Shown one piece after another: positions 10,224 through 17,991 of a DNA stretch of 38,140 bases (position 1 is its first letter; every line of letters starts with the position of its first letter). A program made the position numbers and the translations under genes. This DNA comes from Micromonospora deserti (lineage in GTDB: Bacteria > Actinomycetota > Actinomycetes > Mycobacteriales > Micromonosporaceae): assembly GCF_003236335.1 (NCBI RefSeq), contig NZ_POUB01000030.1:1-38140 (forward strand), given 5' to 3'. Below the pieces are notes generated by a model. It had not been told where the DNA came from and ran no database searches. It was given only the letters and a program-made list of their open reading frames with translations.

Positions 10224-10769
10224 GTGAAGCAGACATGTCGTGGCGGGCGGCCGGTGCCGCTGCTCGCGGCGCTGGTCGGGCTGGCGGCCGGGGCGCTCGC
10301 CGGGTGCGCCGGCGACGAGCCCGCCGCCCCGCCCGCCGCCGGGGTCGAGGTGCCGTCTGAGGCGGCCACCGCGACCGGCGAGCCGGAGGTGTCCTCGCCG
10401 GCGCCGAGCCCCGACCCGTGCGCGCTGGTGTCCAAGCGGGAGGCCGAGCAACTCGCCGGCACGCCGCTGGAGGACGCCCAACCGGTGAAGGAGACCTGCA
10501 CCTACCGTGGCCCGGTCAGCGGGCCGACCGCGCAGGTGGAGGTCTTCGTCGGCGACGGGGCGAAGAAGTTCCTCGACATCGAGCGGGAGCTCGGCCATGA
10601 GCTGCGGCCGCTGTCCGGGGTCGGCGACGAGGCGTACGCGAGCCACGAGGCGGTCTTCGTCCACCGCTCGGGCCGCTGGGTGTCGGTCCGCCTGGTCCGG
10701 CTCAACGATCCGGTGGAGAACCGGGCGCCGCTGGAGCGGGTGGCCCGTACCGTGGCCGGACGGCTCTGA
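10224..10769 (+). CDS. secreted lipoprotein, DUF3558-like
   Basis: A 181-residue lipoprotein. The signal peptide has a basic start (MKQTCRGGR), a hydrophobic core (about 11-25) and a lipobox LAGC with the lipidated Cys28. A Pro/Ala-rich linker follows. The globular part contains DPCALVSKREAEQLAG, a second cysteine in KETCTYRG and GVGDEAY, a pattern seen in actinobacterial DUF3558 lipoproteins. It should be anchored on the outer face of the membrane. Its role is unknown. GAGGGG about ten bases before the GTG is the likely ribosome binding site. Confidence 0.8.
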   Translation: MKQTCRGGRPVPLLAALVGLAAGALAGCAGDEPAAPPAAGVEVPSEAATATGEPEVSSPAPSPDPCALVSKREAEQLAGTPLEDAQPVKETCTYRGPVSGPTAQVEVFVGDGAKKFLDIERELGHELRPLSGVGDEAYASHEAVFVHRSGRWVSVRLVRLNDPVENRAPLERVARTVAGRL

Positions 10770-10860
10770 GCGGGGCGCGGCGGCGAGGAGGGCGGGCCGG
10801 GGCTCGCGGTCGACCACGACCAGGCCGGCGACCTGCTCCGCGCCACCCCGATATGTTGTG

Positions 10861-10875
10861 CACAACTAAATTGTG
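10861..10875 (+). promoter_or_regulatory. OhrR-type operator
   Basis: CACAACTAAATTGTG is an inverted repeat closely matching the OhrR box known from Bacillus (TACAATT-A-AATTGTA). It lies three bases upstream of the TACTGT -10 of ohrR, where a repressor would block polymerase. A second, perfect palindrome, GTTGTGCACAAC at 10855-10866, overlaps it, so two dimers might bind. The local AT content is clearly higher than its surroundings. Confidence 0.7.
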
Positions 10876-10878
10876 CGC

Positions 10879-10884
10879 TACTGT
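10879..10884 (+). promoter_or_regulatory. -10 hexamer TACTGT of ohrR-ohr
   Basis: TACTGT is followed by six bases and the ATG at 10891. There is no ribosome binding site, so ohrR is probably leaderless. Confidence 0.55.
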
Positions 10885-10890
10885 CTCGGC

Positions 10891-11337
10891 ATGACCGATG
10901 ATCTGGTGCTGCGGCGGCAGGTGTGCTTCGCGCTCTACGCCGCGTCGCGCGCGCTGACCGACGTGTACCGGCCCATCCTCGACGGGTTCGGGCTGACCTA
11001 CCCGCAGTACCTGGTGCTGCTGGTGCTCTGGGAGCACGGCGACGACGCACCCACGGTCTCCGAGCTCGGCGCGCAGCTGCGGCTGGACTCCGGCACGCTC
11101 TCCCCGCTGCTCAAGCGGCTGGAGGGGGCGGGCCTGGTGGTCCGGCGGCGCTCCGCGCGCGACGAGCGGCGGGTGGAGGTGGGCCTCACCGACGAGGGGC
11201 GGGCCCTGCGGGAGCGGATGGACGAGGTGCCGCTGGCGGTGGCCCGCGCCACCGGCCTCTCCGCGGCGGAGCTCGTCGCCCTGCGCGACACCCTCACCCG
11301 GGTCACCGAGACGATCCACCGACAGAAGGAGCAGTGA
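10891..11337 (+). CDS. ohrR: organic hydroperoxide sensor, MarR family
   Basis: A 148-residue MarR-type winged-helix repressor of the OhrR group. The reactive cysteine is Cys12 in RQVCFALYAASRAL, the same context as Cys15 of Bacillus OhrR, followed by LTYPQYLVLLVLWEHG. The wing region has GTLSPLLKRLE and RSARDERRVEVGLTDEG. Oxidation of the cysteine by organic peroxides should release the repressor from the operator just upstream. The ATG at 10891 fits the leaderless -10; a GTG at 10873 would overlap the operator. The downstream ohr gene, five bases away, is the expected target. Confidence 0.92.
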   Translation: MTDDLVLRRQVCFALYAASRALTDVYRPILDGFGLTYPQYLVLLVLWEHGDDAPTVSELGAQLRLDSGTLSPLLKRLEGAGLVVRRRSARDERRVEVGLTDEGRALRERMDEVPLAVARATGLSAAELVALRDTLTRVTETIHRQKEQ

Positions 11338-11342
11338 CCCCC

Positions 11343-11774
11343 ATGCAGGTGCTCTACACCGCGTCCGCCCTGGCCACCGGCGACGGCCGGGACGGCCACG
11401 TCCGTACCTCCGACGGCATCGTCGAGCTGGACCTGGCCGCCCCGAAGGAGTTGGGGGGCGCCGGCGGCGCCGCCAACCCGGAACAGCTCTTCGCCGCCGG
11501 CTACGCGGCCTGCTTCCACTCCGCGCTGCGGCGGGCCGCCCGCCGCGCCAAGGCCGACGTGACCGGCTCGGTCGTGCAGGCGGAGGTGGGCATCGGCCCG
11601 AACGGCAGCGGTGGCTTCGGCCTCACCGTCGCACTCGTGGTCGACCTGCCCGCGGTGCCGCGCGCCGCGGCCGAGCAACTGGTCGCCCAGGCGCACCAGG
11701 TCTGCCCCTACTCGAACGCGACCCGCGGCAACATCGAGGTCGCCCTCACCGTCCGCGAGGCCCTGGCGGCCTGA
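11343..11774 (+). CDS. ohr: organic hydroperoxide resistance protein Ohr
   Basis: A 143-residue thiol peroxidase of the OsmC/Ohr family that reduces organic hydroperoxides. The two catalytic cysteines are Cys57 in FAAGYAACFHSAL and Cys121 in QVCPYSNATRGN, and the catalytic arginine is probably Arg21 (GHVRTSDG). Length and motifs are typical of Ohr rather than OsmC. It begins five bases after the ohrR stop, and GGAGCAG before that stop can act as its ribosome binding site. The two genes form a peroxide-responsive operon. Confidence 0.95.
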   Translation: MQVLYTASALATGDGRDGHVRTSDGIVELDLAAPKELGGAGGAANPEQLFAAGYAACFHSALRRAARRAKADVTGSVVQAEVGIGPNGSGGFGLTVALVVDLPAVPRAAAEQLVAQAHQVCPYSNATRGNIEVALTVREALAA

Positions 11775-11815
11775 CGCCCCGGCGTGCCGACCGCGAACGA
11801 AAGGACCACCCACCC

Positions 11816-12814
11816 GTGACGACCAACCGCGAGATCCACCTGGCCTCCCGTCCCCAGGGCTGGCCGGCCGCCGAGAACTTCCGCCTCGTCACCACCGAGG
11901 TGCCCACCCCTGGCCCGGGCCAGATCGTGGTCCGCAACCAGTATTTGTCGGTCGACCCGTACATGCGCGGGCGGATGAACGACGTCAAGTCGTACCTGCC
12001 GCCGTTCCCGCTCGACGCGCCGCTCGACGGCGGGGCGGTCGGCGAGGTGGTGGCCAGCGAGGCCGAGGGCGTCAAGCCCGGCGACACCGTGCTGCACGGC
12101 CTCGGCTGGCGGGAGTACGCGCTGCTCGACGCGAAGGCGGCCCGGGTGGTCGACCCCACCCTCGCCCCGGTGACCGCATACCTGAGCGTGCTCGGCATGA
12201 CCGGGTTGACCGCGTACGCCGGGCTGCTCGACGTGGCCGGGATGAAGCCGGGGGAGCGGGTCTTCGTCTCCGCCGCCGCCGGTTCGGTGGGCAGCCTGGT
12301 CGGCCAGATCGCCAGGCTGAAGGGCGCGGCGCGCGTGGTCGGCAGCGCCGGCTCGGCGGCGAAGGTCGAGCGGCTGCGGGCACTCGGCTTCGACGCCGCC
12401 TTCGACTACCACGACGGCCCCGTGCGGGAGTCGCTCAGGGCGGCCGCCCCCGACGGGATCGACGTCTACTTCGACAACGTCGGCGGGGACCACCTGGAGG
12501 CCGCGATCGCCGCGATGCGGCCGCACGGCCGGGCCGCGATCTGCGGCATGATCGCGCAGTACAACGACCTCCGGCCGCCGGCCGCGCCACGCAACCTGGC
12601 GCTGGTCATCGGCAAGCGGCTCACCCTGCGCGGCTTCCTGGTCGGCGACCACGGCGGGCTGCGCGAGCAGTTCGTGCGGGAGATGTCCGGTTGGCTGCGC
12701 GACGGCAGCGTCTCCTATGACGAGACGGTTGTCGACGGCATCGAGAACGCCCCGGCGGCGTTCCTCGGCCTGCTGCGCGGCGAGAACCTGGGGAAGATGC
12801 TCGTCCGGGTGTGA
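11816..12814 (+). CDS. NADP-dependent oxidoreductase, MDR family (CurA/prostaglandin-reductase type)
   Basis: A 332-residue zinc-independent medium-chain dehydrogenase/reductase. The N-terminal GroES-like domain carries YLSVDPYMRGRM, and the nucleotide-binding domain carries VFVSAAAGSVGSLVGQIARL. Also present are YFDNVGGDHLEAAI, AICGMIAQYN and the C-terminal GENLGKMLVRV. Family members reduce activated carbon-carbon double bonds of alkenals or alkenones with NADPH, so a detoxifying role beside ohr is plausible. The GTG start has GAAAGG about eleven bases upstream. A GC-rich hairpin follows the stop. Confidence 0.9.
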   Translation: MTTNREIHLASRPQGWPAAENFRLVTTEVPTPGPGQIVVRNQYLSVDPYMRGRMNDVKSYLPPFPLDAPLDGGAVGEVVASEAEGVKPGDTVLHGLGWREYALLDAKAARVVDPTLAPVTAYLSVLGMTGLTAYAGLLDVAGMKPGERVFVSAAAGSVGSLVGQIARLKGAARVVGSAGSAAKVERLRALGFDAAFDYHDGPVRESLRAAAPDGIDVYFDNVGGDHLEAAIAAMRPHGRAAICGMIAQYNDLRPPAAPRNLALVIGKRLTLRGFLVGDHGGLREQFVREMSGWLRDGSVSYDETVVDGIENAPAAFLGLLRGENLGKMLVRV

Positions 12815-12826
12815 CCCGGGCCTCGC

Positions 12827-12862
12827 CGGCGGCGGTCAGCCCGGCCGGGCCGGCCGCCGCCG
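12827..12862 (+). terminator. hairpin terminator after the oxidoreductase gene
   Basis: CGGCGGCGG (12827-12835) pairs with CCGCCGCCG (12854-12862). The loop contains the palindrome CCCGGCCGGG. No U-tract follows, as is usual in actinomycetes. It separates the accessory block from hisF. Confidence 0.55.
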
Positions 12863-12875
12863 TGCCCGGGGAGGA

Positions 12876-12881
12876 TAGGCT
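12876..12881 (+). promoter_or_regulatory. -10 hexamer TAGGCT of hisF
   Basis: TAGGCT is followed by six bases and the hisF ATG, giving hisF its own leaderless promoter now that it is detached from the main his operon. Confidence 0.55.
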
Positions 12882-12887
12882 CGCGGC

Positions 12888-13655
12888 ATGACGGTGGCGG
12901 TACGCGTGATCCCCTGCCTGGACGTGGACGCCGGCCGGGTGGTCAAGGGGGTCAACTTCCTCGACCTGCGCGACGCCGGCGACCCGGTGGAGCTGGCCGC
13001 GGCGTACGACCGGGCCGGCGCCGACGAGCTGACCTTCCTCGACGTCACCGCCTCGGCCAGTGACCGGGGAACCATGCTCGACGTGGTGCGGCGCACCGCG
13101 GAGTCGGTCTTCATCCCGCTGACCGTCGGCGGCGGCGTACGGCAGGTCGCCGATGTCGACACCCTGCTGCGCGCCGGGGCGGACAAGGTCGGGGTGAACA
13201 CCGCCGCGATTGCCCGTCCCGAGCTGATCGCCGAGATCGCCGACCGGTTCGGCCGGCAGGTGCTGGTGCTCTCGCTGGACGTGCGGCGCGCGCCGGCGGG
13301 CACCACGCCCAGCGGCTTCGAGGTCACCACGCATGGCGGCCGGCGTGGCACCGGGCTGGACGCGGTGCAGTGGGCGCGGCGCGGCGCCGAGCTCGGCGCG
13401 GGGGAGCTCCTGCTCAACTCCATGGACGCCGACGGCACCAAGGCAGGCTTCGATCTCGAACTGATCGGCGCGGTGCGCCGGGTGGTGGACGTGCCGGTGG
13501 TGGCCAGCGGCGGCGCGGGTGAGGTGGCGCACTTTCCGCCAGCGATCGGCGCCGGCGCGGACGCGGTGCTGGCCGCCAGCGTCTTCCACTTCGGTGAGCT
13601 GACTGTGGCCGAGGTCAAGGACGCGCTGCGCGGGGCGGGGCACCCGGTCCGCTGA
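12888..13655 (+). CDS. hisF: imidazole glycerol phosphate synthase, cyclase subunit
   Basis: TIM-barrel cyclase that uses ammonia from HisH to convert PRFAR to imidazoleglycerol phosphate and AICAR. The 255-residue length is normal. Catalytic residues are Asp12 in [19 protein letters not shown] and Asp131 in VLSLDVRR. Phosphate-binding motifs TVGGGVRQ (79-86) and [13 protein letters not shown] are intact, as is [16 protein letters not shown]. The ATG at 12888 is supported by TAGGCT six bases upstream. It is flanked by unrelated genes on both sides and has hairpins before and after, so it is expressed as a single gene here. Confidence 0.97.
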   Translation: MTVAVRVIPCLDVDAGRVVKGVNFLDLRDAGDPVELAAAYDRAGADELTFLDVTASASDRGTMLDVVRRTAESVFIPLTVGGGVRQVADVDTLLRAGADKVGVNTAAIARPELIAEIADRFGRQVLVLSLDVRRAPAGTTPSGFEVTTHGGRRGTGLDAVQWARRGAELGAGELLLNSMDADGTKAGFDLELIGAVRRVVDVPVVASGGAGEVAHFPPAIGAGADAVLAASVFHFGELTVAEVKDALRGAGHPVR

Positions 13656-13658
13656 CGG

Positions 13659-13684
13659 CCCCCGGGCTGGACACCCGGGCCGGC
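13659..13684. terminator. possible bidirectional hairpin after hisF
   Basis: CCCGGG at 13661-13666 and at 13674-13679, with flanking GGCC on both sides and a one-base bulge, can form a GC-rich hairpin in the 42-base gap between the convergent stops of hisF and the next gene. Confidence 0.45.
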
Positions 13685-13697
13685 CACGGGCTGCCCG

Positions 13698-14159
13698 TCA
13701 CTCCTGGTGGGTCCGGTTCTCCGGGGAGCGTCGGGGCGCTGGGATCGAGCGGACCACGTACTCCTGGACGGCCGCGGCGTGGTCGGCCTCGTCGAGGTGC
13801 CAGTCGGCGCTGACCGGCGGGTGCCGGCGGCTGAGCACCCCCTGCACGGTGTCCACCGTGGTGGACAACCCGGCGTTCGGCCGGGTGCGCCAGAGCCGCT
13901 CGCCGTCGGGGGTGATCCGGAACCAGCCGTCGCTCACGTTGACCAGGCCGGCCCCGACCAGGCGGCGGACCGCCGCCTCCACCTCGTGCCGTTGCGGGAT
14001 CGCCTGGTTGAGGTGGTCGGCGGTGGAGAGCACGTCGGCGAGGCGCACGCCCTCCGGACGGCGGCTGGAGGGCGACCGGCGGTGTCGTCCGGCGCCGCTC
14101 GCGATCACCAGCGAGACGAAGATCCAGGCGTCGCTCCACCGCCATCCGCTCTCCCCCAT
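13698..14159 (-). CDS. hypothetical winged-helix-like protein
   Basis: A 153-residue protein of unknown function. The N-terminus reads GWRWSDAWIFVSLVIA. A helical region HLNQAIPQRHEVEAAVRRLV then leads into LVNVSDGWFRITPDGERLW, which looks like a helix-turn-helix followed by a wing. The C-terminal part (LSTTVDTVQGVLSRRH, AAVQEYVV) is helical. It could be a small DNA-binding or transcription-associated protein. The ATG at 14159 is chosen because CAGAAT lies six bases upstream; an upstream start at 14198 would add 13 residues with no support. The short product is convergent with hisF. Confidence 0.7.
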   Translation of the reverse strand: MGESGWRWSDAWIFVSLVIASGAGRHRRSPSSRRPEGVRLADVLSTADHLNQAIPQRHEVEAAVRRLVGAGLVNVSDGWFRITPDGERLWRTRPNAGLSTTVDTVQGVLSRRHPPVSADWHLDEADHAAAVQEYVVRSIPAPRRSPENRTHQE

Positions 14160-14165
14160 GTGGAG

Positions 14166-14171
14166 ATTCTG
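14166..14171 (-). promoter_or_regulatory. -10-like hexamer CAGAAT
   Basis: On the minus strand CAGAAT is followed by six bases and the ATG at 14159, consistent with leaderless transcription. Confidence 0.35.
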
Positions 14172-14268
14172 CCGGGTCACCATGGCCGAAGGGAACACCC
14201 GGTGGCCCGCGGCGACTGACGGTGACGGTGGAGGGACAGATGTTGGACGTCCCGGCCGCCGGTAAGCC

Positions 14269-14931
14269 TCAGGCGGCCGGCAGCGGCTCGACCCGACCGG
14301 GGGCGGGGGCTTCCGGCCCGGCGACGGTGAACACCGGCAGGAAGAACTGGGTCAGCGGCCCGATGGTGAGCGCGTAGGCGACCGTGCCGGCGCCCACGGT
14401 GCCGCCGAGGAGCCAGCCCAGCGCCAGCACGGTGACCTCGATGACGGTGCGGACCAGCCGGATCGATCGGCCGGGCCGGCGGGCCACGTAGCCGGTCATC
14501 AGGCCGTCCCGGGGGCCGGGACCGAGCCGGGCCCCGATGTACATGCCGGTCGCCGCGCCGTTGGCCACGATGCCGGCGACCAGCAGCCCGCCGCGCACGG
14601 CGAGCGGCCCGCCGGCCGGCAGCACGGCCAGGGTGGCGTCCACCACCAGCCCGATCACCAGTACGTTGCTGACCGTGCCGATGCCGGGCCGCTGCCGCAG
14701 CGGGATCCACAGCAGCAGTACCAGCGCGCCCACCGCGATGGTCACCGTGCCGAAGGAGAGCCCGGTGCGCCGGGACAGTCCCTGGTGGAAGACGTCCCAG
14801 GGATCCAGGCCCAGCCCGGACCTGATCATCAGGGCCATGCTGACGCCGTACAGGACGAGTCCCGCGTAGAGCTGGGTGAGCCGCCGTACCGGGCGGTGCC
14901 GGAGATTGCCAATCGCTGCCACCCATGCCAC
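14269..14931 (-). CDS. YczE/YitT-like membrane protein
   Basis: A polytopic membrane protein of about 220 residues and five or six helices. Typical features of the YczE group are RLTQLYAGLVLYGVSMALMI, GLGLDPWDVFHQGLS, GTVSNVLVIGLVVD, GARLGPGPRDGLM and the Arg-rich stretch before IEVTVLALGWLLGG. The molecular function is not established. The start is uncertain: GTG at 14931 and GTG at 14922 both follow a GGGTGG-like sequence, and a TTG at 14943 is less likely. It is divergent from a MocR-type regulator, a pairing known for YczE and YczR, and the shared upstream region carries repeated GCCAAT boxes. Confidence 0.85.
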   Translation of the reverse strand: MAWVAAIGNLRHRPVRRLTQLYAGLVLYGVSMALMIRSGLGLDPWDVFHQGLSRRTGLSFGTVTIAVGALVLLLWIPLRQRPGIGTVSNVLVIGLVVDATLAVLPAGGPLAVRGGLLVAGIVANGAATGMYIGARLGPGPRDGLMTGYVARRPGRSIRLVRTVIEVTVLALGWLLGGTVGAGTVAYALTIGPLTQFFLPVFTVAGPEAPAPGRVEPLPAA

Positions 14932-15013
14932 CCTAGGGGCCAATTAGGGGGATGAAAGTGCCAATGTTCGAGGAGTGGTCGTGACGAGTCAGGTTCGGGG
15001 AGCCCAATTGGCC
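14905..15013. promoter_or_regulatory. helically spaced GCCAAT repeats between yczE and yczR
   Basis: GCCAAT occurs at 14908, 14939 and 14960 in the same orientation. A variant CCCAAT at 15003 forms part of the palindrome CCAATTGG. Spacings of 31, 21 and 43 bases are close to 3, 2 and 4 helical turns, so all copies face the same side of the DNA. TAGGGG also flanks the central copy on both sides. MocR regulators are known to bind spaced direct repeats, so this is the likely YczR operator region. Confidence 0.6.
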
Positions 15014-16438
15014 AGGCTGCTCGGGCAGTGGCACGCCCTCCCGGGGCGCCGGCGCAGCCCCGACTACGCCGCCCTGGCCGGCGCGGTCCGGGGCCTGCTC
15101 GCCGACGGCCGGCTGCCGCTGGGGGTCCGCCTGCCGGCCGAGCGGGAGCTGGCCGAGGCGCTGAAGATCAGCCGGACCACGGTCACCGCGGCGTACCGGG
15201 AGCTGCGGGAGAGCGGCCACCTGGCCAGCCGGCGCGGCGCCGGCAGTTGGACCATGCTCCCCGGCAACCACCGGATGGCCAGCACCGGGCTGTGGACCCC
15301 GCTGGACGACCGGGACATGATTGACCTCGGGGTCGCCGCGCTGGCCGCCCCGCCGGAGCTGCTGCCGGCCGCCCGGGCCGCCGCCGAGGACCTGCCCCGC
15401 TACCTGTGCGGCGCCGGCTACCACCCAACCGGGATCATCGAGCTGCGCGAGGCGGTGGCCCGCTCGTACGCCGAGCGTGGGCTGCCCACCTCGCCCGAAC
15501 AGATCATGGTCACCAACGGCACCCAGCACGCCCTCGACCTGGTGCTCCGGCTGGCGCTCGCCCCCGGCGGCAGCGTGCTGGTCGAGGCGCCCAGCTACCC
15601 GAACGCGCTCGCCGCGCTCGCCGCCCGCCGGGCCCGGATCAGCACCCACGGCCTGGCCCTTGAGGAGCCCGGCTGGGACGCCGACCTGCTGCTCGGCGGC
15701 CTCCGGCAGGCCCGGCCCAAGCTCGCCTACCTGATCCCGGATTTCCAGAACCCGACCGGTCACCTGATGCCGGCGCAGCTGCGGGAGCGGCTCGTCGCCA
15801 CCGCCCACGCCGTCGGCACCGACCTGGTCGTCGACGAGTCCTTCGTGGACCTGCCGCTGGACGGCACGGTGCTGCCGCCGCCCACGGCCAGCTTCGACCG
15901 GCACTCCCGGGTGGTCACCATCGGCGGGATGAGCAAGCCGTTCTGGGGTGGCCTGCGGATCGGCTGGGTCCGCGCCTCCGCCCCGCAGGTGCAGCGGCTG
16001 GCCGCCACCAGGGTCGGGGTCGACATGGCCAGCCCGGTGCTGGACCAGTTGGTCGCGGTGCACCTGCTGGCCGTCGCGCCGGCCATCGTCGCCGCCCGCC
16101 GGGCGCAGCTCACCGCCCAGCGCGACGCACTGCTGGACGCGCTCGCGCAGCGGCTGCCGGACTGGCGGGTCACCGTGCCGCACGGCGGGGTGACCCTCTG
16201 GGCCGAACTCGACGGGCCGATCTCCAGCGCGCTCGCCCGGGCCGCCGAGGAGGTCGGCGTACGGCTGGCGCCCGGTCCCCGGTTCGGCCTGGACGGGACG
16301 CTGGAACGGTTCCTCCGGCTGCCCTTCACCCTGCCCGCCGCGGACCTGGTCGAGGCCGTCGGGCGGATCGCCGCCGTCCGCTACGACCTGGACCGGGCCG
16401 GCCGGCCGCGGTGGCGCGAGCCGGCCGTCTTCGCCTGA
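14981..16438 (+). CDS. MocR-family (GntR-aminotransferase) regulator, YczR-like
   Basis: A 485-residue regulator with an N-terminal GntR winged helix (about 29-95; LPAERELAEALKISRTTVT, AAYRELRESGHLASRRG) fused to a class I aminotransferase-like domain. The effector domain keeps NPTG (257-260) and the PLP lysine Lys319 in GGMSKPFWGGLRIGW, so it should bind PLP. Such proteins sense PLP or amino-compound ligands rather than act as enzymes. The GTG at 14981 has GAGGAG five bases upstream and is preferred over GTG 14975, which overlaps that site. Divergence from the YczE-like gene, with repeated boxes between, suggests that it controls that gene and itself. Confidence 0.92.
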   Translation: MTSQVRGAQLARLLGQWHALPGRRRSPDYAALAGAVRGLLADGRLPLGVRLPAERELAEALKISRTTVTAAYRELRESGHLASRRGAGSWTMLPGNHRMASTGLWTPLDDRDMIDLGVAALAAPPELLPAARAAAEDLPRYLCGAGYHPTGIIELREAVARSYAERGLPTSPEQIMVTNGTQHALDLVLRLALAPGGSVLVEAPSYPNALAALAARRARISTHGLALEEPGWDADLLLGGLRQARPKLAYLIPDFQNPTGHLMPAQLRERLVATAHAVGTDLVVDESFVDLPLDGTVLPPPTASFDRHSRVVTIGGMSKPFWGGLRIGWVRASAPQVQRLAATRVGVDMASPVLDQLVAVHLLAVAPAIVAARRAQLTAQRDALLDALAQRLPDWRVTVPHGGVTLWAELDGPISSALARAAEEVGVRLAPGPRFGLDGTLERFLRLPFTLPAADLVEAVGRIAAVRYDLDRAGRPRWREPAVFA

Positions 16439-16513
16439 CGGGCACCCGGCGCACCGCGCCGCCGATCCGGGCACCGGTCCGCCGTCCGCGTGCCGGGCGC
16501 GATGGCCGGCGGT

Positions 16514-16549
16514 GCCCGGCCCCGGCACCGGCCCGTGGCGGGGCCGGGC
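16514..16549 (+). terminator. hairpin terminator after the MocR gene
   Basis: GCCCGGCCCCG (16514-16524) and CGGGGCCGGGC (16539-16549) form an 11-bp perfect stem with a 14-base loop in the 180-base gap before the LtrA-like gene. Confidence 0.6.
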
Positions 16550-16606
16550 GGGTGACGGGCGGTGCGGGCCTCGGCCGATCCCCGCTGCCCGCCCGTCGGC
16601 GGCTGA

Positions 16607-16612
16607 CACACT
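16607..16612 (+). promoter_or_regulatory. -10-like hexamer CACACT of the LtrA-like gene
   Basis: CACACT is followed by six bases and the GTG start, consistent with a leaderless mRNA. Confidence 0.35.
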
Positions 16613-16618
16613 GCCCTG

Positions 16619-17932
16619 GTGGAGAGCGCGGGCGGCGTCCGGTGGTCACGCGGGATCCGGCCGAGCGCGCCGGGTTCCCGCGCCACCCGGCTCGAGCTCT
16701 TCTACGACCTGGTCTTCGTCTTCGCCTTTCTCAACGTCACCACCGTGACCGCCGGCAACCCCACCGTCCGTGGCCTGACGCAGTGCCTGATCCTGCTGGC
16801 CCTGCTCTGGTGGGCCTGGACGGGCTTCGCCGCGCTCGGCAACGTGATCCGCACCGATCAGGGGGTCGTGCCGCTGGTCGGTTTCGCGACCGCGGCGGCG
16901 GCCTTCGTGTTCGTGCTGGCCCTGCCCCAGGCGTTCCTTGACAGGCCCGGCGGGATGCCCGGGCCGCTGGTCTTCGTGACCTGCTACTTCCTGGTCCGTG
17001 CCTCCCAGGTGGCGATCTTCGGCTGGCTGGTCCGCCACGACCGGGACCTGCGCCGGCGGTTCCTGCTGCTCGTGGTGCCGGTGGTGGTGGCCACGGCGCT
17101 GATCGTCACCGCCGCGCTGGTGCCGCAGCGGCTCTTCGACGGGCCGGCCGAGGGCCTCGCCCGGCTCGCCCTGTGGCTCGCCGCGCTCGCCGTGGAGTAC
17201 GGCGTGGGGCTGGCCCTGCGCGGCACCGGGTGGCCCGTGCTCTCGGCCGGTCACTGGGCGGAACGGCACGGGTTGATCGTCCTGGTGGCGCTCGGCGAAT
17301 CGATCCTCGGTCTCGGCCTCGGGCCCGGTTTCGTCGCCGGCCTGCCGCTGAGCTGGCCGATCATCGTCGCGGCCGTGCTCGGCATCGCGGTGGTCGCCGC
17401 CCTGTGGTGGGCGTACTTCGACACGCTCGCGCTCGCCCTGGAGCAGACGCTGCACCGCACGCGGGACCGGGCCGCCCGCGCCGCCCTGGCCCGGGACGCC
17501 TACACCTACCTGCACCTGCCGCTGGTCGCCGGGATCATCCTGTTCGCTCTCGGGCTCAAGGGGCTGCTCGACGAGGGAGCCGACCCGTCCACCCCGAGGT
17601 GGGGGGTGCGGCTGCCCGGGTTCGACCTGCTCGCGCTCTACGGCGGCGTGGGGCTCTACCTGGTCGCGCTGGTGGCCCTGGGTCGCCGGGTGCTCGGGGC
17701 GTTCCGCTGGCCGTCGGTCGCAGCGGTGCTGCTGCTGGCCGCGGCGGTCCCGGTGGGCGCGCGGCTGCCCGAGCTCATCGCGCTGGGGCTGCTGGCCGCG
17801 GTCACCGTGGCGCTGATCGCGGCGCAGACCGTCGCCGACGCCCCGCTGCGCGGGCGGGTGCGGCAGGTGGCGCTGGAGGAGCAGCTCGCCGTCGAGGCCG
17901 AGCAGACCAGGTGGCGCCGACGCCACCTGTGA
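16619..17932 (+). CDS. low-temperature-requirement A (LtrA)-like membrane protein
   Basis: A 437-residue polytopic membrane protein with about eleven hydrophobic segments. Family marks are ATRLELFYDLVFVFAF at the N-terminus, LLALLWWAWTGFAALGN, HWAERHGLIVLVALGESIL in the middle and ALWWAYFDT. LtrA was named in Listeria for growth at low temperature, but its biochemical role is unknown. The GTG start is supported by CACACT six bases upstream, and LELFYD lies at the usual distance. It has no operon partner; a strong hairpin after the stop isolates it from the convergent ligase gene. Confidence 0.9.
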   Translation: MESAGGVRWSRGIRPSAPGSRATRLELFYDLVFVFAFLNVTTVTAGNPTVRGLTQCLILLALLWWAWTGFAALGNVIRTDQGVVPLVGFATAAAAFVFVLALPQAFLDRPGGMPGPLVFVTCYFLVRASQVAIFGWLVRHDRDLRRRFLLLVVPVVVATALIVTAALVPQRLFDGPAEGLARLALWLAALAVEYGVGLALRGTGWPVLSAGHWAERHGLIVLVALGESILGLGLGPGFVAGLPLSWPIIVAAVLGIAVVAALWWAYFDTLALALEQTLHRTRDRAARAALARDAYTYLHLPLVAGIILFALGLKGLLDEGADPSTPRWGVRLPGFDLLALYGGVGLYLVALVALGRRVLGAFRWPSVAAVLLLAAAVPVGARLPELIALGLLAAVTVALIAAQTVADAPLRGRVRQVALEEQLAVEAEQTRWRRRHL

Positions 17933-17936
17933 CGCG

Positions 17937-17991
17937 GCCGGCAGACGGCGACGGCCCCGCACCGCGCCGCGGTACGGGGCCGTCTGCCGGC
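17937..17991. terminator. bidirectional terminator between LtrA-like and acyl-CoA ligase genes
   Basis: GCCGGCAGACGG (17937-17948) is perfectly complementary to CCGTCTGCCGGC (17980-17991). An overlapping alternative stem pairs GACGGCCCCG with CGGGGCCGTC. The element fills the gap between two convergent stop codons. Confidence 0.75.

Noticed and set aside
14932..14943. TTG start of the YczE-like gene at 14943
   Set aside because: It would place the start inside the repeated operator-like boxes, and two GTG codons further in fit better.
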